Part shown: in pieces, positions 44,459-54,721 of the stretch
How the letters are laid out: every line of letters starts with the position of its first letter
Numbering within the stretch: the first letter of the stretch is position 1
From: Mortierella sp. BCC40632
Taxonomy: Eukaryota; Mortierellomycota; Mortierellomycetes; Mortierellales; Mortierellaceae
Length of the DNA: 64,000 nucleotides
Direction of reading: 5' to 3'
Assembly (NCBI GenBank): GCA_011634665.1
Contig: WAEK01000005.1
Location: 3,205,473 to 3,269,472, forward strand
Made by a program: the position numbers and the translations under genes
Notes under the pieces: generated by a model
What the model was told of the DNA's origin: nothing
What the model saw: only the letters and a program-made list of their open reading frames with translations
Database searches by the model: none

Positions 44459-46110
44459 ATTAAGATTAATGTGCCGAATTAATATGTGATCCTTTTATTT
44501 AAGTCATTAAGAAAAATTTAATACTTCAATATTTGATGAAATTATTGTATTCATTATTTGGTAAATATATTAAGCCTATTGAAATGTTCTAGGATTGTCC
44601 ATAATCCGTGGGTCGAGGTTCAGAGGGGAGTTTTATTATTTATTTGTAACGCTATTTGTGATTAAAAACTTGTAAAATGGTGATTATTTAATTCGTTTTC
44701 ATTCTTCAATCATATTGAAATTAATATTGTTTGAATTAAGTACATACTCTTTTAACCGATATAAGTTGTGAAAGTCATCCCAACTAATAACATATTTTTC
44801 TGATTTATTAATAGTGTTCACACTTTTGTGTATAATATATCTTAAGAATATTTTCACTGTAAATCGGTTGAAATGACTATTGCCACATTTAGTTTCATCA
44901 GTATAATTATTCTATGATGATTTCATCTCATTCTACATTTCGGTCATTCAATATATTGGAGCTGTAACAACATTTATAATTATTAAAATGTTATTTTTAT
45001 TGATAAAAGTTTATATTTTCGTTGTTTATTTATGGTTTATTACAGATGAAAAGTTAATATATTTTTATTTTCTATATTTTGATTTGCGCTAATTGTTCGA
45101 TTGAACTATTTTTTGAAATGTTTGTGGAAATCTTTTGTTTCCTGTATTCTAGTTATATAGAAATATTAATTTTCTAACTTACTCATTTTTCCTATCATCC
45201 GCACTTCTTATGTGTGGAATAGTTGTTTCCTTCGCAGTAACCTTATGTAACCGAGCGTTCATATTCGACGACAACATGAACAGAATCAATAAGAATAGAT
45301 GACATGGTCAATCATTTAGTAATGTTTAATTATATTTTGATCACTGTGTTCGATTTTTAAAGTAGTTTATTTTTGTTATCTGAATTTTCTATTTCATTAA
45401 TAATTTTGATTATTTTTTATATTGTTACTGTTATTTCGTTATTTCTTTCATATTTTCTGGAATTGTGCATTTTCCATTTTACGATCTCATTTTTAATCGA
45501 TGAATTTTTTATCTATTAAGCACTGCATGGTGTGTTAATGAATAATTTGGTTTTTGAAAATTTTTGATATTGTTTAGAATTATTATTTATAGATATTTTT
45601 TTTTTTTATTGATTATTTTCTATTTTTAAATTTTTGCAAATATATATATGTTTTTTTCTTACAAATATTTACTTGCAACTGATGTTTGTTTATTAAATTT
45701 TAAGTTTTTTTACGATGTGAATACATTCAATAACTTATTGTACATTTGTGCAATCTTTTTTTCTCCAGCATTTATTTGTAGTCATTGTTTACCTTGTGTC
45801 GACCTCAGAAACTAATGTGCTGGTCTTAAGTCACGGTTTGACTAACCCTTCGTCTCCCCTACTAACATGAATCTTGCAAGTATGTCCCTTCCATCCACTC
45901 TCTGATGACTCCCCAAGTGTCCCCGCCTCCTACTCAAACACAGGAGTCTCTTCGATATCCGCATCAATGTTCAAAAAGGTAGCTCCTAACAACTCATAGA
46001 GCTTTGAAGTGCAAGGACGGTCTTCAGCTTTAGGCACGTAAAACTACTCTCTTTCTTCTTTCTTTACTTCAGATTCATAACCTTAGTCATATTTGTGAAG
46101 TGTTAGGTCC
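44459..46110. other. AT-rich spacer, no gene seen
   Basis: Long A/T stretches with no ORF above 60 codons. One remnant of the MITE core near 45210-45275. From 45785 the composition becomes more balanced, with C-rich text at 45840-45950, but no coding is recognised. Confidence 0.6.
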
Positions 46111-46121
46111 GCCGAATTAAC

Positions 46122-46491
46122 TTGGATGGGCAGCCGTTATATGCTGACAATGGCCATTATGAAGTTTATCTTAAGCCGACAAGCTGGGCCGGGCAGAGGG
46201 AGCTCATCAAGCTACAAGATGACAACGTCCCCTCAGAGCTGATAGAAGCCTGGGGCCAATTTCTCAAAATCTTCAACAGACTAGAGAAGGAGGACGAAGT
46301 GGTCATCCTCGATCTCTTTACCTACATCTAGTGTTCTTCGTGAGTTAGAAATCTTGAACGTTGATTGGCTAGATTTAGAGTTTCAGCCAATCAGCGTGCA
46401 AGATTTTGAACTCATGAAGAACACTACCTACATCACATTGCCAAAGCACAACAACACCACTCTCAACCGCGGATTACAGGTCACAGTCTGC
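46122..46491 (+). pseudogene. Unrecognised ORF interrupted by a MITE
   Basis: MDGQPLYADNGHYEVYLKPT starts at 46122 and runs to DLFTYI at the MITE border 46328. If the MITE and one duplicated octamer are ignored, the same frame continues with TLPKHNNTTLNRGLQVT to about 46480. Open reading on both sides suggests a real coding fragment, perhaps from a transposon. No family is recognised. Confidence 0.4.
46329..46426. mobile_element. 98-bp hAT-type MITE with perfect TSD CCTACATC
   Basis: Ends TAGTGTTCTTC and GAAGAACACTA. Target octamer CCTACATC at 46321-46328 and 46427-46434. Almost the whole element is an imperfect palindrome (GTGAGTTAGAAATCTTGAAC versus GCAAGATTTTGAACTCAT). Confidence 0.95.
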
Positions 46492-46741
46492 AGTCGTGTA
46501 ATATTTGACACTGTTCGCAGAAGTTACAATTTTTGCCCTTCCGATGAGGTGGACAACTTGGTGCCGCGGAGCCATTTGGTCTGCAGCCCACAATTGATCG
46601 TAGATTAATAAATACTTGAGCAAGCTCTTGTTTGCTCCTGGTCGTTACTCTCTTTTGTTTTTGTTCCCTGTTGACTTTGAAAGTAAGATGCGTCCACCCT
46701 TCCCCCTTCTTTTGTAGAAGCTTGATTTAGCTTTATGCTGC
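46492..46741 (+). mobile_element. Element alpha, truncated and diverged copy
   Basis: Corresponds to about the first 250 bases of alpha (AGTCGTGTAATATTTGACAC ...AGCTTTATGCTGC). It stops where the next alpha starts. Clearly older than its neighbour. Confidence 0.8.
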
Positions 46742-47804
46742 TGTCGTGTAGTAACTGACACTGGTCGCAGTAGTTACGATTTTAGCCCTTTCCAAGAGGT
46801 GGACAACTTGGGGCTGCGGAGCCATCTGGTCTGCATGCCCCTCAATAGATCGTAGATGAATAAATACTTGAGCAGGCTCTTGTTTGCTCCTGGTCGTTTT
46901 TTTCCTTTTGTTTTGTTCCCTGTTGACTTTGAAAGTAAGATGCGTCCACCCTCCCCCTTTCTTTTTGTAGAAGCTTGATTTAGCTTTGTGCTGCCTTCCG
47001 CTCGTTTCATGCCATTGAAGAGCTCGTGGCGACCCGTTGGTAGCATGGCGCTTCTGATGTAAGACTCTTCTCGTTCCGTTCCCCCCTTCATTCTTTCCTT
47101 CCTTCCTGGCTGTTGTTCCCACCTGAGCAATCCTATGACTCTCATTCATTGGCCCTCGACCAGATGTCTATCCCTAGCGTTCGCCATTCGGATAATCCAA
47201 ACCAGGTTGGTCAAATCCAAATCCAATCCATTTGGTTCAATCTAATCCATATCCAATCCATAGAATCCTGGATGGATTTATAAATGTAATCCATATCCAA
47301 AATTCAAACATCTATTTGGAGTCCAATCCATTTACAATCCAATCCAATCTAATCCAATCCATTCAATCCAATCCAGTCATACCATGATCTGCCCTTCCAA
47401 CCAACCTACTAACAATCCGAAGTTGCTCATGTTGGTAATGAAAAATACCGCAATGCTGCCAAACAAATGAACGACCAGGTACCTTTAACAGCTCTACAAT
47501 GCTCACGATTTACTCAAATACTCTCCTCCTGGATTGAATGGATTGGATTGGATTGGATTGGATTGGATTATATTGGATTATGAGTGGGTTGGATTGTGAG
47601 TAGATTGGATTAGAAATGGATTGGATTTTGGACTTTTTAAACTTCGGATTGGATTTGCGAAATTAAGATCCATATCCGAAAAAATATGGATATCCAAACT
47701 GAATCCATATTTTCGGATATCCATTGGCGAACGCTAAACATCCCTTTGCCTTCCTCTCCTTTGAGCATCCCCCGTGTGTCTTTGGAGCAATGAGCTACAG
47801 CACA
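46742..47804 (+). mobile_element. Element alpha copy 5, with a nested MITE
   Basis: Full ends TGTCGTGTAG and CTACAGCACA. Split by the MITE 47175-47736. The flanks CTGC and GCGT do not match, suggesting recombination with another copy after insertion. Confidence 0.85.
47175..47736. mobile_element. hAT-type MITE with ATCCA-repeat interior
   Basis: 562 bp with ends TAGCGTTCGCCATTCGGATA and TATCCATTGGCGAACGCTA. The interior is ATCCA/TGGAT pentamers in opposite arms (CCAATCCAATCCAATC; GGATTGGATTGGATTGG). Flanking octamers TCTATCCC and AACATCCC are both derivable from the uninterrupted alpha target ACCGTCCC, so a mutated 8-bp duplication is likely. Confidence 0.85.
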
Positions 47805-47866
47805 GCGTCACCGAATATACGAATGAGTTCAGTCGATACCTGCGCCTTATCCCATCGGTAGATAAA
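47805..47866 (+). pseudogene. Gypsy gag fragment
   Basis: Encodes TEYTNEFSRYLRLIPSVDK, the typical end of the capsid C-domain of gypsy gag. The host into which gypsy E inserted. Confidence 0.6.
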
Positions 47867-48028
47867 TGTCACAGTATCGACCATCAGCACCCACCCCTTT
47901 AACCTTTGAGGTCATGTCCACTCCCACCCCTATAACTTAAAAGGTCCACCTCACTCACATGTATAAATAGTCCCTTCACCTACCACCAATAAAGATCATC
48001 TTTTCCTGCCACTCCCTTCCTTGTTAGA
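47867..48028 (+). repeat. 5' LTR of gypsy E
   Basis: 162 bp, TGTCACAGTATCGACC...CTTGTTAGA, the same ends as 30255-30416 (minus). TATAAATA lies near 47963. Followed by TGTTAGCAAAGGTACCTCG, a primer site with one base changed relative to gypsy F. Confidence 0.9.
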
Positions 48029-48303
48029 TGTTAGCAAAGGTACCTCGATTCACTGCCTCTTCTACCCTGACTATTATCTTCCCCCTGTTTGATCGTTAGG
48101 CGGCTCCCTATAGGGTTTTTTTATTCACTTTCACTTTCACTCTTGCAAAGGAACTTTCCTTTCCCACTCGGTTCCTGGAACCCTTTCTCTTTTTTTTTTT
48201 TTTTTTTTTGCCCTTGACCCTCCCAACCCCCCTCCCCCCTTTTCTTTTTCTTTCCTCTCTCTTTTTTCTCACCCCCAATTCTGTTTCCCCCCCTATTTCC
48301 AAC

Positions 48304-49260
48304 ATGTCGGCCCAGCACGAAATCCTCAGCATCGTCGCCCCCCCAGAGGGAGGAAAGAAACAGGATCAGATCTCTGCTCTCGTCCATCACCACCCCCTCT
48401 GATCCCCCGCCCCATCCCAGCTTTGAAATTGAGGCTGCTCACTGCGACGTTGCGCGTACCTTGCATAAAATCCTCAAACCTCAAACCCCCGCCCCCTACT
48501 CTGGGGACATCGACGCGGACGCCTGCAACAACTTCATCGACAACCAGGAGGAGTATTACCAGGTCGTCAAGCTCAACGAATGCGACTGGGTGCAGTATAC
48601 AGCCTTAAACCTTACTGGAGACGCTAAATCCTGGTGGAGAACATGCGGTCTCAACATCACCTGCCCATGGATAAAATTTCGAGAGGCATTCCTTGATTTC
48701 CACACTCCTCCTAATGCAAAGACCACCGCTCGTGAGGCCCTCGAAGGTCTGAAACAAGGCAAACGAACCATTGCTGCCTACACTCACGAGTTCCGCCGCT
48801 TGAGACGACGCGTCCCTACACTCGACGACGAAACTGCTTTACACTGGTACATGAAAGGCCTACACTATGATACTAGCAAAGAGGTTCGCCTTCGTGAGCC
48901 CAAATCTTTGGATGTGGCCATCCAACAGGCTACAAACGTGCATGCCATCCTCTTCCCTGAGGGCCTTACCTCCAAGACCACCCCTGTCAAGGACCCTAAC
49001 GCCATGGACATTGACTCTATGCAGATGATGATCAATAATCTCTCTGCCCAAGTCAATTATTTGTCAAACCTTTTCGAATAACCGAGGCAGCGTCCTCGCC
49101 CAGCTAAGCTCACCAACGAGGAACGCGAATACCTCAAGGCGAACAGGGGATGCTTTCAAATGTCGCAAAATAGGGCACATGGCGGACAAATGCCGCACCT
49201 TTCCCCCTTCTGCGAAACCCCTCCCGACAATTCAACAACATTGAAACCACTCCCTCCCCA
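48304..49260 (+). pseudogene. Gypsy E Gag with CCHC zinc knuckle
   Basis: ATG at 48304 (MSAQHEILSIVAPPEGGKK). A shift leads to the main ORF 48461-49081: PYSGDIDADACNNFIDNQEEYY, ALNLTGDAKSWWRTCGL and LHWYMKGLHYDTSKEV. The frame moves at 49075-49090 and again at about 49160, where the zinc knuckle (GCF-KCRKIGHMADKC) is split across frames. Counterpart of 36028-37048. Confidence 0.9.
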
Positions 49261-49665
49261 GGCGCAGCAAACAGCCACTCCCCCCCCCCACCTCAGTCGG
49301 GGAAAAGCCAACAGCAACTAGAAAAGGTCCAGACTCTTGTTGCTGCTACTCCCTCCTCCGATCTTCTGGACCATGGGAGAAATATTATTTCCTCTGAAAG
49401 CTTTTTTCTGTCACTTCCAATAAACCGATCGCTATTTCAGATAAAATACATACTTCTCCATCATCATGTTCGCCTTCCCACAATCATTTACCTCACTCCA
49501 CCGCCTATGACTATACTCTCCCCTTGCCTACTCAACCTGAGACAGGATTGGACGATAACACCTACCCTGCATTCAGTTCATCCCCATCATCCTCAATCTC
49601 CGAACCCTGCTCTACCTCAGTTCTATCTAAAAGCAAGATTCGCCGCCTACGTAAAAAAGGCATTG
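49261..49665 (+). pseudogene. Gypsy E gag-protease linker
   Basis: Plus-strand counterpart of 35640-36107, ending at the family's conserved SKIRRLRKKGI segment. The protease active site itself would follow but is missing because gypsy D starts at 49666. Frames are broken near 49265 and 49400. Confidence 0.75.
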
Positions 49666-49735
49666 TGTACCAGTATAAATAGACCCTCCCTCCCCCTCTA
49701 ATAAACAGGAGCTCTTCTGACCCCTTACTGTTGCA
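49666..49735 (+). repeat. 5' LTR of gypsy D, 70 bp
   Basis: TGTACCAGTATAAATAGACC ... ACTGTTGCA. Contains TATAAATA at positions 10-17 and AATAAA at positions 36-41, so promoter and polyadenylation signal are only about 20 bases apart. It differs from 54652-54721 at one base (CAGGAGC versus CAGCAGC). Confidence 0.92.
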
Positions 49736-49749
49736 TGGCAGCAAAGGTA
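49736..49749 (+). other. Putative primer binding site of gypsy D
   Basis: TGGCAGCAAAGGTA directly after the LTR. Similar to the gypsy F site (TGGTAGCAAAGGTA), which fits priming by one tRNA, possibly initiator Met. Confidence 0.55.
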
Positions 49750-49933
49750 TTCTGATTCACCCTGAACCCTGGCCCCTGATAATTTTTTCACAACGTCCGC
49801 TATAACCACTCCCTCCCCCTGAGCCCCTCCCCTGACCCCTGACCCCTGCCCCCCCTCCCAACCACCCCAAACACCAGAACCTTGCCTACTCCTTGATCCC
49901 CTTGTTGAAGCCTTATCACGTCTCGATATCACA

Positions 49934-50760
49934 ATGTCCTCCGAAGCCCAACCCTCTGCCCCTTCCTACCGTTACCCCCATCCTGAGAAGTATCAAGGTA
50001 GCCGCGATGGATTCACTGCCCTGACATGGCTCCGCAGTGTGAAGCGATATTTTCTGGCGACGGCCACACCAGATTCAATCAAGACAGTGGTCGCTGCTTC
50101 CCTTCTAGGCGATGCAGCAGGACAATGGTTCGACGGTTCCGGTCTCGCCGATGATGCTGACTTTGCCGAGTTTGAGAAAAAAATTCAAGTTGGCTTACAT
50201 CCCTCCGACTTTGACCAAGTGCTGCGATCAAGACTGGCGACTCTGAAAATGACCACTACTGTTGATGCTCATGTCGCCGAAACCAAGCGCCTCCTTACGG
50301 CTCTCCTCGCCGATGCCACCTCGGACTTTACTCGTGCCGAGCTGGAGAAGTTTTGCACACGTCTCCTTTTTGGAAGGATGCCCCAAGAACTTACAGCAAC
50401 TCCTCAGAGCTCTCATGATCACTCAGGTTTTGAATATCTACCAACTCCTCGAGGCAGCCGAGCAGTACGACAGAGTGTACAACTTTACACCAGACAACCC
50501 AAGGAATAACCAGTCGGGATTCGTGACAACCCAAGCTTCCGTTGTGGCAGCACAAATGCAGGCTCCAGCATCTGGCCCAACCCCGATGGAGATCGATAAT
50601 CTTCGAATGGAGATCAATGCCCTCCGACGACACCTCCAAGGCTCAAGCCCCCTCCCAAAATTAACTGACACCGAAAGGAAAAAGCTCATGGCCAGGGGTG
50701 CTTGCTTCAAGTGCCGCCGTGATGGACACCGCGCAAAATGAGTGCCCAGGCAAAAATGGC
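49934..50760 (+). pseudogene. Gypsy D Gag
   Basis: ATG 49934 (MSSEAQPSAPSYRYPHPEKY). Capsid-like part: FTALTWLRSVKRYFLATATP, LLGDAAGQWFDGSGL and RLATLKMTTTVDAHVAETKRLL. A frameshift near 50400 leads to LNIYQLLEAAEQYDRVYNFTPD and the zinc knuckle ACFKCRRDGHRAK, after which another shift separates the last Cys (ECPG). Different gag from families F and H. It would form the particle and bind RNA. Confidence 0.88.
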
Positions 50761-50939
50761 GGTCGGCATGTGAATAACATAGCGACCGATGAGGGCACCG
50801 GCTCCGCGGAGTCGGGAAAAGCCTCGAGCGACCGGGATTAGTCCAGGACCCGGCCGCTGAAGCTCCCCCTCCTCCTTGTCTCTGGACAGGGGAGTGCAAA
50901 GTAGTCTAGAGTTAAGTATTAAAAAATACGGAGAATAAA

Positions 50940-51750
50940 ATTGTTTGTACCCACTCCACCCTCACTACCCACTCCTCCTATTGAAACTCCCCTATTATGT
51001 AAGAAAGACCCTGACCTACCCCAACCCCTGACCACATGTTTTCGGACCCTCAATCTGACTTTGTCAGTGAGAAGACAAACTCGTGTGCGACGGTGGACCT
51101 GGACCCACTTGCTCCCTCGTCTTTAGACTCTCCCCTCCAAGGATACAAAGAAATCAAAAAGCCGAAAAAGATTAAGCTTTTGTTCTTTGTCTCTCAAGGA
51201 CGCAGAACGGACTCTGCTGACATTCATTGGCTCTGTGAATGGTCACCCAGCAAAAATATTGATCGACGGTGGTGCTGAAGGTAATGTCATCAGCTACTCT
51301 TTCAGAAAGAAACACTCCATTCCCACCACCTCAATCGACCCTATCCCTATTGTCCTCCCAAACGGCTCTGCATCATTCGCGGCTCTGCATCATTCGCGGC
51401 GAATGCATGCACTATTCAACTACAACGAGACAAGTATGATGACTTCATCGATGCAATCGAATACAAGTTATCAAAGTACGACTTAATCCTCGGAAAACCT
51501 TGGCTCACACGGATCAACCCCCGTATCAACTGGCAGACAAACGACTTACACTTCCGACACAATGGCAATAAGGTATTCTGGTGCTGTTCGGAGTCAGACG
51601 CCCCATCACTTACCCGTACCACCGATGAATTTGTCTTGAGCCCCATCAACTTCCACTCCATGATGACCCAACCAGGAAGTGAGGTATTTATGGCACTGGT
51701 CAACCTCGCTCCCCCAATGAGGCAAAAAAAGAGACACCTCCTGAAGTGAC
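50940..51750 (+). pseudogene. Gypsy D protease region
   Basis: Open segments with TFIGSVNGHPAKILIDGGAEGNVISYSFRKKHSIPT (D-G-G active site near 51263) and LPNGSASFAAL. A short local duplication, GGCTCTGCATCATTCGC, lies at about 51364-51397. The flap region and LILGKPWL-type segment continue to 51530 in another frame. Frames are broken at about 51170, 51390 and 51480. Confidence 0.8.
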
Positions 51751-52706
51751 CCCGATCCTGGAAGAGTACTCCGACGTGTTTCCCAAAACACTTCCTGATG
51801 GCCTCCCACCGGACAGAGGCGACGAAATGCACATCGAGACTGACCCAACAGCCGACCCCCTGTTCGACCTGTTATTCGTCTTTCAATTGCCGAACTGGAT
51901 GAGCTTTCGTAAGCAACTTGATGAGCTATTGAAAAAGGGATTCATCAAGCCAAGTACTTCTCCATATGGTGCCCCTGTCCTTTTTTGTGAAGAAGAAAGA
52001 AGGTACATTGCGTATGTGTGTCGACTACCGGGGATTGAACCGTATCAAAAAGAAAAACAGGCACCCTCTTCCACGCATCGATGAGCTCATTGATGGGATC
52101 CGAGACTCCAAGTACTTTACCAAGCTGGATCTAATGTCTGGCTATCACCAACAGCGCATCTATGGCCCTCATACGCACAAGACGGCTTTCCGATGCAGAT
52201 ATGGCCACTTTGAATTTAATGTTATTCCTTTTGGATTGACCAACGCCCCTGCTGCTTTCTCGGCAATGATGCGAAAGGCTATGGACCCACTTCTCGACAA
52301 ATGCATTGTTATTTATCTTGACGACATTCTAATATTCTCCAAGACAAAAGAAGACCACCTAGAACACATCCGAAAAGTCCTTGAATTACTCCGCAAGAAT
52401 AGACTTTATGCAAAAGCTCAGCAAATGTTCATTCCTTCAAGAAGAGACCGAGTTCCTCGGCCATATCATCTCAAGGACGGTATCAAGCCCAACGGTGGTT
52501 TGATCAAGGCTATCCAGGAATGGCCTACCCCTGAGAAGCAGAAAGACGTACAACAGTTCATTGGTCTTGCTCAGTTTTATCAGCAATACATCAAAGGGTT
52601 TGCTGACATTGCTCTACCACTAACAGCACTACTCGGAGAAGGAAAACCGTTCAAGTGGGGAGATGAGGAGAACAAGGCTTTCCTCTCGCTCAAAAAGACG
52701 TCATGA
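51746..52706 (+). pseudogene. Gypsy D reverse transcriptase
   Basis: Linker PILEEYSDVFPKTLPDGLPPDRG, then [53 protein letters not shown] and the catalytic box IVIYLDDILIFSKTKEDH (YLDD 52314-52325). The tether follows ([22 protein letters not shown]). Frames shift at about 51980 and 52430. The RT core itself reads open for 246 codons. Confidence 0.92.
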
Positions 52707-53290
52707 CTAAAAGCACCAGTTCTCATTATTTACGACCCTGATCGCGCAACCATTGTGGAAACTGACGCTTCTGGATTCGCCGTGGCAGCCGTATTACTCC
52801 AAAAGGACGATTCAGGACAATGGAGACCAGTTGCCTTCACCTCAAAAGAAAATGAACTCTGCCGAACGCAATTATCCAACACATGAACAGGAGCTATTGG
52901 CCGTTGTCCATGCACTTAGAACTTGGCGCTATTATTTGGATGGAAAGAAGTTCACTGTCAACACCGATCACGCCACTCTCCGCCACTTTCCAACCCACCC
53001 CCAAACTCACCAAAAGACAGGCCCGATGGATGGAGCTATTACAAAGTATGATTTCCAATTCCGCTATAAGCGTGGAGCCGACAACATTGTTCCTGATGCT
53101 CTATCACGACGCCCCGATCTAAAAATGACCCGCCCTGTACAATTAATTCAGTGGAGGTCTCGCTTGACCCAGGTATTAGGCAGCGCCTGATGAAGGCTAT
53201 ATGACCGATCCTTGTCTGAAGTCGATCTATGAAAGCTGCCTCCAGGGAAGTCCACCCCACGCTACCATCTGAAGAAGGATTTGCTTTATG
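52707..53290 (+). pseudogene. Gypsy D RNase H
   Basis: Segments [57 protein letters not shown] and [13 protein letters not shown] identify RNase H and its tail. Split by frame changes near 52750, 52850, 53010 and 53150. Confidence 0.88.
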
Positions 53291-54211
53291 TTTTACGCCG
53301 GGGTGACACCTTGCTATGTATTCCTCGCAAAAGCTGACATTCGTCTCGATCTATTACATGATGCCCACGACTCTGCCATAGCAGGACGCTTGGGATTCGA
53401 CAAGACATATGACAAGATAAGAAGGATTGCCTTCTGGCCCAAGATCGCGAGGGACACCAGGCTTTATGTGCAATCGTGTGAGAGCTGTCAGCGCAATAAG
53501 CCTAGCAACCATCGACCAGTAGGACTACTCCAACCCTTGACAGTACCCGGACAACGATGGGAAACCGTGACAATGGACTTTGCAGTTAATCTACCCAAGA
53601 CTCCTCGAGGATATGACGCAATCGCAGTATTTGTTGATAAATTGTCGAAGCAAGTCCACTTTGCCCCTTGTAAGACTACGGATACAGCAGCCGACACTGC
53701 AAGGATATTTTTCGACAATATATTCAGACTACACGGGATGCCTACGACCATTGTCTCAGACCGCGACACCAAGTTCTGCAGTCACTTCTGGCAGGAACTG
53801 CACAAGCTCATGAATGTTAAGTTGGCTATGTCGACAGCTTTCCACCCCAGACAGATGGACAGTCGGAGCGAGCAATTGGGACACTCTCATCAATACTACG
53901 AGCATTTGTCGATCAAAAGCAGACCAACTGGGACCTCTTTTTGTCTGCTGCCGAATTTGCATACAACAACTCGGTCAACCCCTACCACTGGATACTCGCC
54001 CTTCTTCTTGACCATGGGCTACCACCCTAGACTCCCCTCATCTCTTCTCCAACCTACGGAAACCAGTGTACCAAGTGTGGATGACTTTGTCAACGCTCAG
54101 TCCTCCAGCCTCCAAATAGCCCAGGGAAAATATCCGTTTGGCACAAAGAGAACCAGGAGTGGAATGCAAATACAAAGCGTGTGGACCATGACTACAAAGT
54201 TGGTGATATGA
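53288..54211 (+). pseudogene. Gypsy D integrase
   Basis: H2C2 module (HDAHDSAIAGRLGFDKTYDKI, CESCQRNKPSNHRPVGLL), then MDFAVNLPKTPRGYDAIAVFVDKLSKQ, VSDRDTKFCSHFW and, after a frameshift near 53860, the Glu region (DGQSERAIGTL) in another frame. The last part (LTMGYHPRLPSSLLQPTE) returns to the first frame. D, D and E can all be located. Confidence 0.9.
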
Positions 54212-54645
54212 TCATGCTGAACGCAGAGAACATCACCATCCCAGCATACAGCACAAGATCATCGAAAAAGCTGCAACAGCGCTTTATTGGACCATTCCCC
54301 CTCCTGGAAAAGCACTCACCTGTTACTTTCAAGGTTGAACTGCCTCCTGCCATGAAAATCCACGATGTCTTCCATGTGGACAGGTTCAACACTACCACCC
54401 TTCACCAGAGGACCTTGGAGCTAGGACTCCTCCACGACCTGACCCCGAGATAGTCGACGGCGAAGAGGAGTACGAGGTAGAAGAAGTGTTGGAGTACCGA
54501 AGGCACAGGAGGCAACACCAATTCCTAGTTCGCTGGAAGGGATACACTAGAGAAGACGATACCTGGGAACCAGTCAAGAACCTAGAGCATTGCCCCGATC
54601 TAGTAGAAAAATTTAAAAAAGATAATGGGTTGGATTTTTAAAAGG
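54181..54645 (+). pseudogene. Gypsy D integrase C-terminus and chromodomain
   Basis: DYKVGDMIMLNAENITIPAY and the QRFIGPFPLLEKHSPVTFKV module, then PAMKIHDVFHVDRFN. After a frameshift near 54410 a chromodomain reads GEEEYEVEEVLEYRRHR, QFLVRWKGYTREDDTWEPVKN to a stop at about 54640. Confidence 0.9.
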
Positions 54646-54651
54646 GAAAGG
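54639..54651 (+). other. Polypurine tract of gypsy D
   Basis: AAAAGGGAAAGG immediately before TGTACCAG. Confidence 0.8.
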
Positions 54652-54721
54652 TGTACCAGTATAAATAGACCCTCCCTCCCCCTCTAATAAACAGCAGCTC
54701 TTCTGACCCCTTACTGTTGCA
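54652..54721 (+). repeat. 3' LTR of gypsy D, 70 bp
   Basis: Same 70 bases as 49666-49735 with one mismatch. Sequence on both sides differs completely from the 5' copy, so 70 bp is the exact shared length. Confidence 0.92.

Larger units (their letters stand above)
38411..46110. other. AT-rich block of about 8 kb, mostly non-coding
   Basis: Composition drops sharply to AT, with no long ORF across 38411-41330 and 44040-45780. Contains a small MITE family (39102, 39402, 44306), a decayed Harbinger transposase (43060-44030), and a less AT-rich island at 41330-43060 with two short ORFs. It may be an old mutated transposon cluster or an AT isochore. Nothing suggests a centromere or mitochondrial insertion beyond composition. 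Confidence 0.7.
47867..49665 (+). mobile_element. Ty3/gypsy E (family F), 5' part only
   Basis: 5' LTR, primer site, gag and the start of protease, then cut by gypsy D at 49666. The continuation is not found to the right of D, so the right part was lost by recombination. Very close to gypsy F in sequence. Confidence 0.9.
49666..54721 (+). mobile_element. Ty3/gypsy chromovirus D with 70-bp LTRs
   Basis: A complete 5.06-kb element. Direct repeats of 70 bp (49666-49735 and 54652-54721, one mismatch) start TG and end CA. A TGG primer site directly follows the first, and a polypurine tract directly precedes the second. Gag, protease, RT, RNase H, integrase and chromodomain are all present in order. 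The flanks (CATTG and CCGAC) do not match, so the right neighbour was rearranged. Confidence 0.93.
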
